Notes under the pieces: generated by a model
Told to the model about the DNA's origin: nothing
The model's database searches: none
The model's input: only the letters and a program-made list of their open reading frames with translations
Part shown: positions 1 to 8,318 of the stretch, piece by piece
Position numbering within the stretch: position 1 is the stretch's first letter
Layout: the number at the start of each line of letters is the position of its first letter
Assembly: GCA_910586665.1 (NCBI GenBank)
Contig: CAJUIX010000016.1
Coordinates: forward strand, 5,601 to 69,600
Length of the DNA stretch: 64,000 nt
Origin: an uncultured Duncaniella sp.
Lineage (GTDB): Bacteria > Bacteroidota > Bacteroidia > Bacteroidales > Muribaculaceae
Direction of reading: 5' to 3'
Made by a program: the position numbers and the translations under genes

Positions 1-2210
1 TGGAGAAGCTTGACACCGCCTATGACGCCACCGAACTGGTCCTGCCAGCCCCCGCCGGTGGTGAGGAGTTGCTCGAGCACAAGGGTGCGGCGGCAGATTT
101 CGTTCTTGTCCCATGCGAGGGCACAGAAGTCGCTTATGGCGCCGAGGACCGTGGCGGCGAGTATGCTGCTCGTTCCGAGGCCGCTTCCGGCGGGGATGGC
201 CGAGAAGAGGGTGATTTCAAGGCCCGAGCCGAAGTCTTCAAGCTGCGCGCGGAGCGAGGGGTAGGCGATTTTACAGAACCGGGGGTGGAAACCGGCGAGC
301 GCGAGGGCTGCCTTGGGTATGGAGAAGGGACTGCCCACGCGGTGGAAGTCGAGGATAGCGTCGAAACTGTCGATTCTCTCCTCTGCGCCGAGGTCTATGC
401 TGCGGCAGATGATGTGGGGCTCCCGGCAGGGGCGGACGTAGGCCTGCAAGGGGGGCTGCCCGTTAAGCTCGATAGCAAAATTGATTACAGAGCCACCCTC
501 CATGAGGCAGTATGGGGCTGTGTCGGTCCAGCCTCCGGCGATGTCGATGCGCACCGGCGAGCGGCTCCATACAATCTGGTCTGCGCAGACGGCTCGACGG
601 GGCAACTGCTTGTTTTCAAGTACGGTTCGGGTCAGCCCTTCGCGAAGGAGTGAGAAAGCGAGGCCTTTGTCGTCGGCTGCCTCCTCGCCACGGAGGCGCT
701 TCACCTCCGAGCGGAACATGGCATCGCCGACGCGCTTCATCAACGGCTCATCTTCGCCGAGCGGGGAGGGTAGAGGGAGGGAGTCGGCGGCGTAGGCCTT
801 GGCTGCCTCGAGAAGGTCGCTCTGGTAGAAGACACTGTGGCGGTGGTTCTCGGCGAGAGCCACACGGTTGAGCTTGCGGAACTCGCGCCGCTGGGCCACG
901 AGGCGGTCGAGCCGCGCTATGTCCGAAATCCTTTCGGCGCTGATAAGTTCGTAGGCCGAGAGGTCTGTCTCGCCGGTAAGCATCTTGCTGACGATGCGCC
1001 CCATTTCGTCAATGTCGCTTACGAGAGGGAAGCGCGGGCGCTTCTGTTCCTCGCCGGCAAAGCGGTCGTCGATATTATAGACGCGCACGGCATATCGGTC
1101 ATCGCCGACAGGGACTATGTCGATGCAGTCACCCTTGTTGAGGGTGATGTTCCAGCCGTTGCGGGGTACGCCTGTGATTATGTGGTCGGCGCTCAGCCGC
1201 CAGCCTGTGGCAAGGTGGCTGTTCTCAATCCATATATTGGTGTTCGACGAGTCAAAACGGATATCGCAAACGGAATTCTGCACGAAAATCGAGGGGTGAG
1301 GCTTGCGGTCGCGGTGCATGATTTCGCGCTGGTCGTTGACACGGTTCTGCACGGCGAGAGTCGAGCTAATCATCTCTCGCCCGGTTCCGTAGTGGTAGAA
1401 TTCACCACCAGGCAGTGGCACGATTGCTACTGAGAGCTGCCTGAGTTCCTCGTCGGCAATTTCCGGGTCGGTGCCGAGAGAGCGCCCGAAATCGGAGTAG
1501 AGGTCATATTCATGAAATGAGCCGTCAGCCCCTCGGGAGCGCTTGGCAAGCAGCTCCACGGCTCGGTCGCTCAGAAGCCATATCCCTATGTCGGTGAGGA
1601 AATAGCCGGTTTGAAGGAGGGTGCTGAGCTGCTCGACGGAGGGTTTTTGCAGCATGCGGTGCAAGGTCGAGGGGGCGTCGTGGGTGCTGTAGAACACGCC
1701 GTGGTTCTTGGCAATGGATGAGTCGAGCCAAAGACCGTAGCACACGACGTCGGCCTCCGGGACGGAGGGGAGCTGCTCTGCGGCGCGGATGTAGACATCA
1801 CCGCTGACCACCATAGTGTTGATTCCCGCGGGAGCGGCTTCCATGATGCGCTCGTAGAGCGGGAGCTGGAGGTCGAGGAGGGTCTGCGACAGCGACTGAC
1901 CCCGTTCCCAGCGGAAGATGGGCAAAGGGGTGAGCACCTTGCCCGAAGGGGCATAGGAGGGAAGGCGGCGGCTCTGCCCCCCGGCATGTATTATGATTTT
2001 CTTTTCTCTGCCGAGCCATGAGGCGAAGTCCTCGGAGGGGAGCCCCCACTCTCGGTGACACTCCTCGAGAATCCATGTCGTGCCGCCGCCACTGCCGAGA
2101 CGGTGCCCGACAGGGTCCGATGTGCAGTAATATTCGTCTCTCGACAAGCCTGTTATATCATGGAAGCAGCCGACAAGATTCGGCGGCAGCGAAAGAAGTT
2201 TCTTAGCCAT
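1..2210 (-). CDS. fkp: Bifunctional fucokinase / GDP-fucose pyrophosphorylase (3' end outside window)
   Basis: The minus-strand frame starting at the ATG complementary to 2208-2210 stays open to the window edge, giving about 736 codons of a protein that is usually about 950 residues, so the C-terminus is missing. The N-terminal half matches the pyrophosphorylase part of Fkp (HAGGQSRRLPSYAPSGK, a nucleotide-binding G-rich loop). The C-terminal part shows GHMP-kinase signatures, WSRSPVRIDIAGGWTDT and the ATP loop IPAGSGLGTSSILAA. In Bacteroides Fkp phosphorylates L-fucose and makes GDP-fucose in the cytoplasm for capsule and glycoprotein fucosylation. No partner gene is visible here. The identification rests on motifs in both halves and is firm. 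Confidence 0.93.
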   Translation of the reverse strand, partial: MAKKLLSLPPNLVGCFHDITGLSRDEYYCTSDPVGHRLGSGGGTTWILEECHREWGLPSEDFASWLGREKKIIIHAGGQSRRLPSYAPSGKVLTPLPIFRWERGQSLSQTLLDLQLPLYERIMEAAPAGINTMVVSGDVYIRAAEQLPSVPEADVVCYGLWLDSSIAKNHGVFYSTHDAPSTLHRMLQKPSVEQLSTLLQTGYFLTDIGIWLLSDRAVELLAKRSRGADGSFHEYDLYSDFGRSLGTDPEIADEELRQLSVAIVPLPGGEFYHYGTGREMISSTLAVQNRVNDQREIMHRDRKPHPSIFVQNSVCDIRFDSSNTNIWIENSHLATGWRLSADHIITGVPRNGWNITLNKGDCIDIVPVGDDRYAVRVYNIDDRFAGEEQKRPRFPLVSDIDEMGRIVSKMLTGETDLSAYELISAERISDIARLDRLVAQRREFRKLNRVALAENHRHSVFYQSDLLEAAKAYAADSLPLPSPLGEDEPLMKRVGDAMFRSEVKRLRGEEAADDKGLAFSLLREGLTRTVLENKQLPRRAVCADQIVWSRSPVRIDIAGGWTDTAPYCLMEGGSVINFAIELNGQPPLQAYVRPCREPHIICRSIDLGAEERIDSFDAILDFHRVGSPFSIPKAALALAGFHPRFCKIAYPSLRAQLEDFGSGLEITLFSAIPAGSGLGTSSILAATVLGAISDFCALAWDKNEICRRTLVLEQLLTTGGGWQDQFGGVIGGVKLL

Positions 2211-2417
2211 TGCAGAAGGTGTTTTCGATTAATCTTTAAGGTAAGGAATAGGAATAATATCTGCAAAGGTACTATTTTTTTGTTTTATTGCACCTTTTGG
2301 ATGTATTATTCATGATAATTCGTAGCTGTAGGCGAAAGTTAGTGGTGCTTATGACTTGAAAAGCTTCGAAATCCCTCCCATTTTTTTGCCCGGGCAGGAG
2401 ATTTTTGGCGTTTCGGA

Positions 2418-2447
2418 TTGCAAACCGGGCAAATTTGTGTACTTTTG
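2418..2447 (+). promoter_or_regulatory. Bacteroidota-type promoter of rnz
   Basis: A TACTTTTG box (2440-2447) fits TAnnTTTG and lies 19 nt after a TTG (2418-2420) that fits the -33 element. The box ends 7 nt before the rnz ATG, so the transcript would start at or almost at the start codon. Confidence 0.55.
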
Positions 2448-2454
2448 CGATACT

Positions 2455-3372
2455 ATGGCAAAATTTCAGATTGACATACTCGGATGCGGTTCGGCCACAC
2501 CTACGGCACGCCACCAGCCCTCGTGCCAGGTGGTCAACTTCCGCGACAAGCTATTCATGATTGACTGCGGCGAGGGCGCGCAGTCGCAGTTCCGGCGTAT
2601 GGGGCTGAAATTTTCGCGCCTCAACCATGTGTTCATCTCGCATCTCCACGGTGACCACCTCTTCGGCCTCCCTGGCTTGCTTTCGACTATGGCCCTTCAT
2701 GAAATCAGCGGCTCGGTGACGGTACATATCTTCCGCGAGGGCGCCCGCCTGCTCAAGGAGTGGATGGATTTCTTCAACCGCAATTCACCTTTCGAGATAA
2801 TCTATGACATAATTGAGGAAGGTGAGCGGCGCACCGTCTACGAGGACTCCGGCCTGACCGTCGAAACTTTCCCTCTCTACCACCGCACGCCCTGCAACGG
2901 CTTCATATTCCGCGAGAAACCCAAACCGAGGCATCTGCGTGGGGATGCGGTAAAGTTTCACGGCGTCCCTGTGGCTATGCTCAAGAGCATCAAGGAAGGA
3001 GCCGACTTTGTCAGGGAGGACGGCCGGGTGATACCCAATGCCATGCTTACTTCCGACCCGGATCCCTGCATGAGCTATGCCTATTGCAGCGACACTATGA
3101 TGGATAGCCGCGTCGCCGAGGATATCAAGGGGGTAGACACCGTATACCACGAGGCTACCTACGATGACTCTATGGCCGAACAGGCGCGCGAGCGGGGCCA
3201 CTCGACTGCTCGCCAGGCAGCGCAGATAGCTCTTGAAGCGGGCGCCCGCAGGCTCATCATCGGTCACTTCTCCAAGCGCTATAACTCCGAAGAGCTATTG
3301 TTCCGAGAGGCTTCCGAGGTGTTCCCAGATGTCATCCTTGCTAACGAAGGGCTGAAGGTCGACCTCGAATAA
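2455..3372 (+). CDS. rnz: Ribonuclease Z
   Basis: A 305-residue metallo-beta-lactamase-fold endonuclease that trims the 3' trailer of tRNA precursors. The zinc signature SHLHGDHLFG (HxHxDH) sits about 65 residues in, with further ligands in CSDTMMDSR, the late YHEATYDDSM and GHSTARQAAQIA segments, and the terminal IIGHFSKRY, all as in RNase Z. The ATG at 2455 is chosen because MAKFQIDILGCGSATPT is the family N-terminus; an in-frame ATG 33 codons upstream would place the promoter inside the gene. Length is normal for the family. It is a single gene, followed 76 nt later by the peptidase gene. Confidence 0.94.
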   Translation: MAKFQIDILGCGSATPTARHQPSCQVVNFRDKLFMIDCGEGAQSQFRRMGLKFSRLNHVFISHLHGDHLFGLPGLLSTMALHEISGSVTVHIFREGARLLKEWMDFFNRNSPFEIIYDIIEEGERRTVYEDSGLTVETFPLYHRTPCNGFIFREKPKPRHLRGDAVKFHGVPVAMLKSIKEGADFVREDGRVIPNAMLTSDPDPCMSYAYCSDTMMDSRVAEDIKGVDTVYHEATYDDSMAEQARERGHSTARQAAQIALEAGARRLIIGHFSKRYNSEELLFREASEVFPDVILANEGLKVDLE

Positions 3373-3448
3373 GCCTTCCCGCGCCACAATCTATTACCAG
3401 AGAAAATTCATTAATCAAATCCAATCAAACCAATACAAAAATAACAAA

Positions 3449-5233
3449 ATGAGCAATCAGATTATAGAGCGCATCGTAGCGCTACGCAAGCAGATGGAGG
3501 AGGCCGGTATCAAGGCTGTCATCCTTCCCCGCACCGACGCCCATCTGAGCGAGTACATCTCCTCCCACTGGCACATCGTCCGCTGGCTCAGCGGCTTCAC
3601 CGGTTCGGCCGGCACTATGGTGGTGACCGACAAGGAGGCTCTTCTCTGGGTCGACAGCCGTTATTTCCTTCAGGGCGCGCAGCAGATCGAGGGCACAGGC
3701 ATCATTCTAATGAAGGACGGACTGCCTGACACTCCCTCCATTGCCGAATATCTCTGCGAACACCTCTCCAAGGGGGATAAGGTCGGTATCAACGGCCTCC
3801 TCATGTCAATCGACGAGACTGCCTCGCTCCGCAGCCGCCTCAATGCCTGCTGTATAGGTCTCGATGTTGACTTTGACCCGATTGACCGTATCTGGGCCGA
3901 CCGTCCCGCACTCCCTTCCGACAAAATCTTCATCCACGATGAAAAATATGCCGGAGAGTCGGCCAGGTCTAAGATTGCGCGTATGCTCGCCGATGCCGGA
4001 GCGCAGGGTGCCAATGCTTATTTCACATCGGCTCTCGATGAGATTGCCTGGGTGCTCAATATCCGCTCAAACGACGTGCCCTGCAATCCCGTGGCTACAT
4101 CATTTCTCTATCTTGCATCCCAGGGCTCGACACTCTTCGTCGACTCGGCCAAGATGACTCCTGAGGTCGAGGCCTATCTAAATGACGCAGGCGTCGCAGT
4201 GGCTCCCTACGACTCGGTCCTCACCGCTCTCGCTGCTCTTCCCGTCGATGTGAAAGTGCTCCTGAGCGGTAGCCGTGCTTCTGGCGCTATAGCCCATGTC
4301 CTCGAAGGACGCTACGTCAAGGGCGACTCCCCAGTGGCTCTTCCGAAAGCTGTCAAAAATGAGGTTCAGATAGCCGGTATCCGCAATGCCCACCTTCGCG
4401 ACGGAGTGGCAATGGTTCGTTCACTAATGGAGATTGAAAAGACCGTGGCCGACGGCAAGCCGCTCACCGAGATGGACGTGGCCGACATACTGCTCAAGCA
4501 CCGCAGCCGCGGCGACCTCTACTTCGACCTCAGTTTCGAGAGCATCTGCGGCTTCGGAGCCAACGGCGCCATCGTCCACTATACCGCCACCCCCGAAAGC
4601 AACACTGCTATCACTCCCGGCAGCCTCCTGCTCATCGACTCCGGCGCCAACTACTTTGACGGCACGACCGACATCACCCGCACCGTCGCAGTTGGTACCC
4701 CCTCGGCCGACATGTGCCATGACTTTACACTCGTCATGAAGGGGCACATCGCCATAGCCACCTCCATATTCCCCGAAGGAACACGCGGCGCGCAGCTTGA
4801 TGCTCTTGCTCGTATGCCGCTTTGGAAGGAGGGAAAGAGCTACCTCCACGGCACAGGCCACGGCGTAGGCCACTTCCTCAACGTGCACGAAGGTCCCCAG
4901 AGCATACGCCTCAACGACACTCTCGCTCCCCTCACTCCGGGCATGCTCACCTCCAATGAGCCTGGTGTATACCTAGCCGACCGCTACGGTATCCGCTGCG
5001 AGAACCTTGTCCTTACCATACCCTACGAAGAGACAGAGTTCGGTCGTTTCTATGCTTTCGAGACAATCACACTCTGTCCTTTCGATCGCAAGCTATTCGA
5101 CCTTTCAATCATGTCGGACAGCGAGATAGAGTGGGTAGACAACTACCATCGTACCGTCTACGACCGTCTCTCTCCCCTCATGGACGAGGCCGAGCGCAGC
5201 TGGCTAGCTGCCGCTACAGCTCCGTTAGTTTGA
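3449..5233 (+). CDS. pepP: Xaa-Pro aminopeptidase (M24B, aminopeptidase P family)
   Basis: A 594-residue cytoplasmic metallopeptidase that removes N-terminal residues preceding proline. The length fits the long, three-domain aminopeptidase P found in Bacteroidota. Two creatinase-like N-terminal domains (about residues 1-310; SGFTGSAGTMVV is recognisable) precede the pita-bread catalytic domain. Metal ligands are visible as LIDSGANYFDGTTDITRT (two Asp), HGTGHGVGHFLNVHE (His), SNEPGVY (Glu) and IRCENL (Glu). No signal peptide is present. The gene stands alone; downstream is an inverted repeat and then the carbonic-anhydrase-like gene. Confidence 0.92.
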   Translation: MSNQIIERIVALRKQMEEAGIKAVILPRTDAHLSEYISSHWHIVRWLSGFTGSAGTMVVTDKEALLWVDSRYFLQGAQQIEGTGIILMKDGLPDTPSIAEYLCEHLSKGDKVGINGLLMSIDETASLRSRLNACCIGLDVDFDPIDRIWADRPALPSDKIFIHDEKYAGESARSKIARMLADAGAQGANAYFTSALDEIAWVLNIRSNDVPCNPVATSFLYLASQGSTLFVDSAKMTPEVEAYLNDAGVAVAPYDSVLTALAALPVDVKVLLSGSRASGAIAHVLEGRYVKGDSPVALPKAVKNEVQIAGIRNAHLRDGVAMVRSLMEIEKTVADGKPLTEMDVADILLKHRSRGDLYFDLSFESICGFGANGAIVHYTATPESNTAITPGSLLLIDSGANYFDGTTDITRTVAVGTPSADMCHDFTLVMKGHIAIATSIFPEGTRGAQLDALARMPLWKEGKSYLHGTGHGVGHFLNVHEGPQSIRLNDTLAPLTPGMLTSNEPGVYLADRYGIRCENLVLTIPYEETEFGRFYAFETITLCPFDRKLFDLSIMSDSEIEWVDNYHRTVYDRLSPLMDEAERSWLAAATAPLV

Positions 5234-5238
5234 AATTA

Positions 5239-5378
5239 TAGTATAGAGTTTAAAGTATAGAGTATAGAGTTTGGTTTAAAGTATATTGTAAAGAAAATAT
5301 TTTTGGATATACAGCTCCGCATAATTGAAATTCCGGCCTTAACTATTATCTATACTCTATACTTTAAACTCTATACTA
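5239..5378. repeat. 30-bp perfect inverted repeat built from TATAGAGT units
   Basis: Arms 5239-5268 and 5349-5378 are exact reverse complements of 30 nt, separated by 80 nt. Each arm contains several GTATAGAG/TTTAAAG sub-units, and extra ACTCTATACT copies follow up to the next start codon at 5398. The arms could form a very long AT-rich hairpin in the RNA of either strand. No T-tract and no recombinase gene is adjacent. It may be a small dispersed repeat family; that is an inference. Confidence 0.85.
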
Positions 5379-5397
5379 AAAAACTCTATACTAAAAA

Positions 5398-5934
5398 ATG
5401 GCACTTATAATACCCGTCAGAGGCTTTACGCCGCAGATTGGCCCCGACACCTTCCTTGCTGAAAATGCCACAGTCGTAGGCGATGTGGTCATGGGAAGCG
5501 AGTGTAGTGTGTGGTTCAACGCCGTCCTCCGTGGCGACGTCAACTCTATCCGCATCGGAGACCGCGTCAATATCCAGGACGGTTCCGTCCTCCATACCCT
5601 TTATAAGAAATCCACAATAGAGATTGGCAATGATGTGTCCATCGGGCACAACGTGACCATACACGGCGCCAAAATCCACGATTTCGCCCTCATCGGCATG
5701 GGCGCTGTGGTCATGGACGATGCCGAGGTCGGGGAGGGCGCCCTCGTAGCAGCCGGAGCTGTCGTGCTCTCGCGCACCAAGATAGGACCCAACGAGCTTT
5801 GGGGAGGCGCTCCTGCCAAGTTTATCAAGATGGTAGACCCCGAGACATCGCGCGAGCTTAATACTAAGATTGCGAGAAACTACCTCCGCTACTCGCGCTG
5901 GTATACCGACCCATCCGCTCCCGATGATTTCTGA
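5398..5934 (+). CDS. Gamma-carbonic-anhydrase family protein (left-handed beta-helix)
   Basis: A 178-residue hexapeptide-repeat protein. Isoleucine-patch repeats run from about residue 12 to 135 (for example ENATVVGDVVMGSECSVWF, GNDVSIGHNVTIHGA, IGMGAVVMDDAEV). Histidines in SIGHNVTIHG and in DGSVLHT are at the spacing of the gamma-carbonic anhydrase zinc ligands. This family includes YrdA/PaaY-like proteins, where catalytic activity is often untested, so the reaction (CO2 hydration) is only likely. The C-terminal helix LNTKIARNYLRYSRWYTD is typical. The start codon follows the inverted repeat directly. Confidence 0.88.
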   Translation: MALIIPVRGFTPQIGPDTFLAENATVVGDVVMGSECSVWFNAVLRGDVNSIRIGDRVNIQDGSVLHTLYKKSTIEIGNDVSIGHNVTIHGAKIHDFALIGMGAVVMDDAEVGEGALVAAGAVVLSRTKIGPNELWGGAPAKFIKMVDPETSRELNTKIARNYLRYSRWYTDPSAPDDF

Positions 5935-5993
5935 TAAAAATCATACCCGCAGGCTCAAAAGTCGCCGCCAAATTCTAAAAATCACGGCGGCTA

Positions 5994-6024
5994 TTGCCTG
6001 AAACAAAAAAAATGCCTACCTTTG
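5994..6024 (+). promoter_or_regulatory. Promoter of tRNA-Leu(CAA)
   Basis: TTG (5994-5996), 20 nt spacer, TACCTTTG (6017-6024): the Bacteroidota -33/-7 pattern, 50 nt upstream of the tRNA. Confidence 0.6.
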
Positions 6025-6073
6025 TCCCCGTCAAAGTCGCATACAACCTGTGCGGTCGGCGACAAAGGTGCAA

Positions 6074-6156
6074 GCCCGAATGGCGGAATCGGTAGACGCG
6101 ACGGTCTCAAACACCGTTGGAGCAATCCATCCCGGTTCGATCCCGGGTTCGGGTAC
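6074..6156 (+). tRNA. tRNA-Leu (anticodon CAA)
   Basis: Acceptor arms GCCCGAA (6074-6080) and TTCGGGT (6149-6155) pair. The anticodon stem ACGGT/ACCGT encloses CTCAAAC with anticodon CAA. A long variable arm (type II tRNA) is present and the T arm is CCCGG-TTCGATC-CCGGG. CCA is not encoded. It reads UUG leucine codons. Confidence 0.95.
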
Positions 6157-6157
6157 G

Positions 6158-6200
6158 AATAATGACTGTTAATCACTTGATTTACAGTCATTATTTCTTT
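6158..6200 (+). terminator. Terminator after tRNA-Leu
   Basis: Perfect 12-bp inverted repeat AATAATGACTGT (6158-6169) / ACAGTCATTATT (6184-6195) followed by TCTTT, directly after the tRNA. Confidence 0.75.
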
Positions 6201-6282
6201 TATAATATGTGCTGAAAGTGTACTGTTTGTGAAATTCCGAAGATTTGAGGCGGTGAATAGTAGGGCTATGAGAAAAAATGTT

Positions 6283-6290
6283 TAACTTTG
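6283..6290 (+). promoter_or_regulatory. -7 box for the structured RNA
   Basis: TAACTTTG matches TAnnTTTG about 50 nt before the structured segment. No convincing TTTG is found 19-21 nt upstream, so support is partial. Confidence 0.4.
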
Positions 6291-6338
6291 TATCTGCAAG
6301 CCTTTGGGCTGCATGACATTTTGGGAAAAGGAAGCGTT

Positions 6339-6480
6339 ATGCGTCTTGCAAACTGAAAACCTGAGAAACTTTTAGTATTGATGCAAGAGATAGCATAGTG
6401 GTTCTCACGCATATAGCGTGGGCTGCTATCGTTACATCTGCATCATTGGTTTTCTCAGGACCATCAGTTTGGACGTGCAT
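6339..6480 (+). ncRNA. Candidate structured RNA: long multi-segment hairpin upstream of the Crp/Fnr-like gene
   Basis: Successive nested pairings occupy the region: ATGC-GTC (6339-6346 area) with GAC..GCAT (6472-6480); CAAACTGA (6349-6356) with TCAGTTTG (6464-6471); CCTGAGAAA (6360-6368) with TTTCTCAGG (6451-6459); GATGCA (6380-6385) with TGCATC (6439-6444); GATAGCA (6389-6395) with TGCTATC (6424-6430); CTCACGC (6404-6410) with GCGTGGG (6416-6422) around an ATATA loop. Six helices in register over about 140 nt are far beyond chance. It lies 68 nt before the regulator start, so it could be a 5' leader element or a separate small RNA. I cannot name the family; 6S RNA is a possible alternative because it too is a long interrupted hairpin. 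Confidence 0.65.
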
Positions 6481-6547
6481 AGTTGGCTCGCGCTTTTCAT
6501 ATCATATAATTGCCGTTTGGAGCTGACTGCGGCTGCTTTGGAAGAAA

Positions 6548-7126
6548 TTGGCTGAATCATTCAATTCATATAAGTCGCAGGTCAATCTCACACACCTCAT
6601 AGAGCTGTGCGAGAGGGAAGGTAAAACCGTTGTTTACGAAAAGGATGAATACCTGCATCATCAAGGAGATATTGAAAGGCACATATCCCTTGTGCAATCG
6701 GGATATTGTCGATACACCTGCTTGAAATCTGATGGAGGTGAGGCTGTAGTCGGTCTTGCAATGGCCGGGGAATTTGTTACTGACTTCAATAACGGTGTAA
6801 GGAGGATTCCGGCCTTGGCATCACAAGTGGCTTCCGTGCGGACTGAGGTGCTTCAACTTCCATTTGAATATGCGTTGGAAAGATTGTGCCAATCAGAACC
6901 TAATTTCCTTTACACCGCCTCGGATGCCCTTTTCAGAATGTGTTATACCCGGTTGCTTGAATTATATATCCTTTCACCGGCAGAACGATACCGTAAATTC
7001 GCAGATTCGTACCCAGATATCGTTTCCAAAATCAAGCTAAAGGAACTGGCTTCATACCTCCAAATTTCTCCTCAGCACCTTCTAAGAATAAAAAAATTGC
7101 AGGAAATAAGGGTGAAAAATGGCTGA
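6548..7126 (+). CDS. Crp/Fnr-family regulator-like protein
   Basis: A 192-residue protein with a cyclic-nucleotide-binding-type beta-barrel (about residues 18-115; the YLHHQGDIERHISLVQSGYC stretch corresponds to the usual barrel core) and a short C-terminal helix-turn-helix, LKELASYLQISPQHLLRIKK. Such proteins in Bacteroidota are usually ligand-free or of unknown ligand. The start is a TTG at 6548 preceded by GGAAGAA; no in-frame ATG gives a better N-terminus. The protein ends soon after the recognition helix, so DNA binding may be weaker than in full Crp. It precedes three AT-rich genes on the same strand and may control them (inference). Confidence 0.75.
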   Translation: MAESFNSYKSQVNLTHLIELCEREGKTVVYEKDEYLHHQGDIERHISLVQSGYCRYTCLKSDGGEAVVGLAMAGEFVTDFNNGVRRIPALASQVASVRTEVLQLPFEYALERLCQSEPNFLYTASDALFRMCYTRLLELYILSPAERYRKFADSYPDIVSKIKLKELASYLQISPQHLLRIKKLQEIRVKNG

Positions 7127-7159
7127 ATTGAACAAATGTTCAATTCCAAGTAGGGGATT

Positions 7160-8290
7160 ATGGCGAAATTTGCAAATCAAATAGTATTGAATATGCTAAA
7201 TCGAATCACCACATTAATATTCTTTGCCACCATAGCTATAATTACTATGGCGCAGACTGGTACACACGACAGTATTAGTAAACAAGATTCCAACGCTGTT
7301 ATCGGCCGTCCTTATAAATTATTTGACGCAACAGCATTCTGTTCTTACTCAAGTTTTCACCCCTCACAGTATCTTACTGATAACAACTGGGACATTCTTT
7401 GCGCATTTGTTGAGCCGGGAACAATCTCCAAATTATATTCACTCGGCGTACCCTATAGCAAAAGCCAGCTTCGATTGCTTGAAGTCGGGGATTTGTTATC
7501 TTCGGATAATGGAGTATATACGACCTCCATGAACATCTTTGGAAAGGGTGAAACCACTACTATGCGTCAACAGTCTAAAGAGTTTGCGGATAGCATATTC
7601 CCTGCAATCGAATCTGAGATAAATCAACTCATCTCCGATTTTGAAGAGGCCGGATATACCAAACAAATGTATAGCCTTATATTTTCTTACCTTCTTGATT
7701 CTTATATTTGGGATGATGAGCGATTATCCTCTCCTATGAGTTGCGAGGATCATGGTACATGGTCGGGGGCATACTGGGCTATGTTTGAAAGCCGCCCCCA
7801 TTGCAAAATTGGCACAAACGGCTATGGTCAGGTAAAACAGAATTGGACTGATAATCTTGGTTATTGGCTGAGTTCAAACAAACTTGTATCTTTTGCACAA
7901 GAAGTATATAAGACTAAAGGCGGTAAGATTGAGAATCACGAAGTGATAGACGCTGTGGCCGGATGGGGATTGACAGATGAGAATGGCAATATTCTGATTC
8001 CGGTCTTACATGCTAACAATAATGACAAAATTGACCTCCTGAGCAAAAGTATCACCAACAAATTAAGCGATGCTGTCAAGAAATACTGTTCTGTTTGGCA
8101 TAAGGCTCATAATATTTCGTCAGAACAAGTTGGGCAAATCATATTTTACCATGAGGTGATGTGGGACTTGCTTGATATACTTGAATCAAAAGGTTTGGTC
8201 TCAATGCCTGCAATACTAAAAGGTGAGGAAGTCGGCAAAGATCATTTCGGTGATATATGTTTCATAGTCATAGATGATTCCGAGAAGTAA
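7160..8290 (+). CDS. Secreted protein of unknown function
   Basis: A 376-residue protein I do not recognise. A hydrophobic segment (ITTLIFFATIAIITMAQ, about residues 15-31) ending in AQ looks like a signal peptide, so export to the periplasm is likely. The body is rich in aromatic residues (for example HGTWSGAYWAMFESRPHCK), and there are only a few cysteines. AGGGG lies 4-8 nt before the ATG at 7160; an internal ATG at 7193 would give a more compact signal peptide. It lies 33 nt behind the Crp-like gene and 28 nt before the dehydrogenase, so co-transcription is likely. Base composition is AT-richer than the core genes. Confidence 0.7.
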   Translation: MAKFANQIVLNMLNRITTLIFFATIAIITMAQTGTHDSISKQDSNAVIGRPYKLFDATAFCSYSSFHPSQYLTDNNWDILCAFVEPGTISKLYSLGVPYSKSQLRLLEVGDLLSSDNGVYTTSMNIFGKGETTTMRQQSKEFADSIFPAIESEINQLISDFEEAGYTKQMYSLIFSYLLDSYIWDDERLSSPMSCEDHGTWSGAYWAMFESRPHCKIGTNGYGQVKQNWTDNLGYWLSSNKLVSFAQEVYKTKGGKIENHEVIDAVAGWGLTDENGNILIPVLHANNNDKIDLLSKSITNKLSDAVKKYCSVWHKAHNISSEQVGQIIFYHEVMWDLLDILESKGLVSMPAILKGEEVGKDHFGDICFIVIDDSEK

Positions 8291-8318
8291 TCTCTTTCAT
8301 CTATAATGAAATAATAAG

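Noticed and set aside
69..1433. Plus-strand open frames over the first 1.4 kb
   Set aside because: They run antisense to the clearly recognisable Fkp frame, which stays open to the window edge, and show no domain.
1525..2076. Other minus-strand frames around 1.5-2.1 kb
   Set aside because: They are out-of-frame shadows of fkp with low-complexity Arg/Pro/Ser composition.
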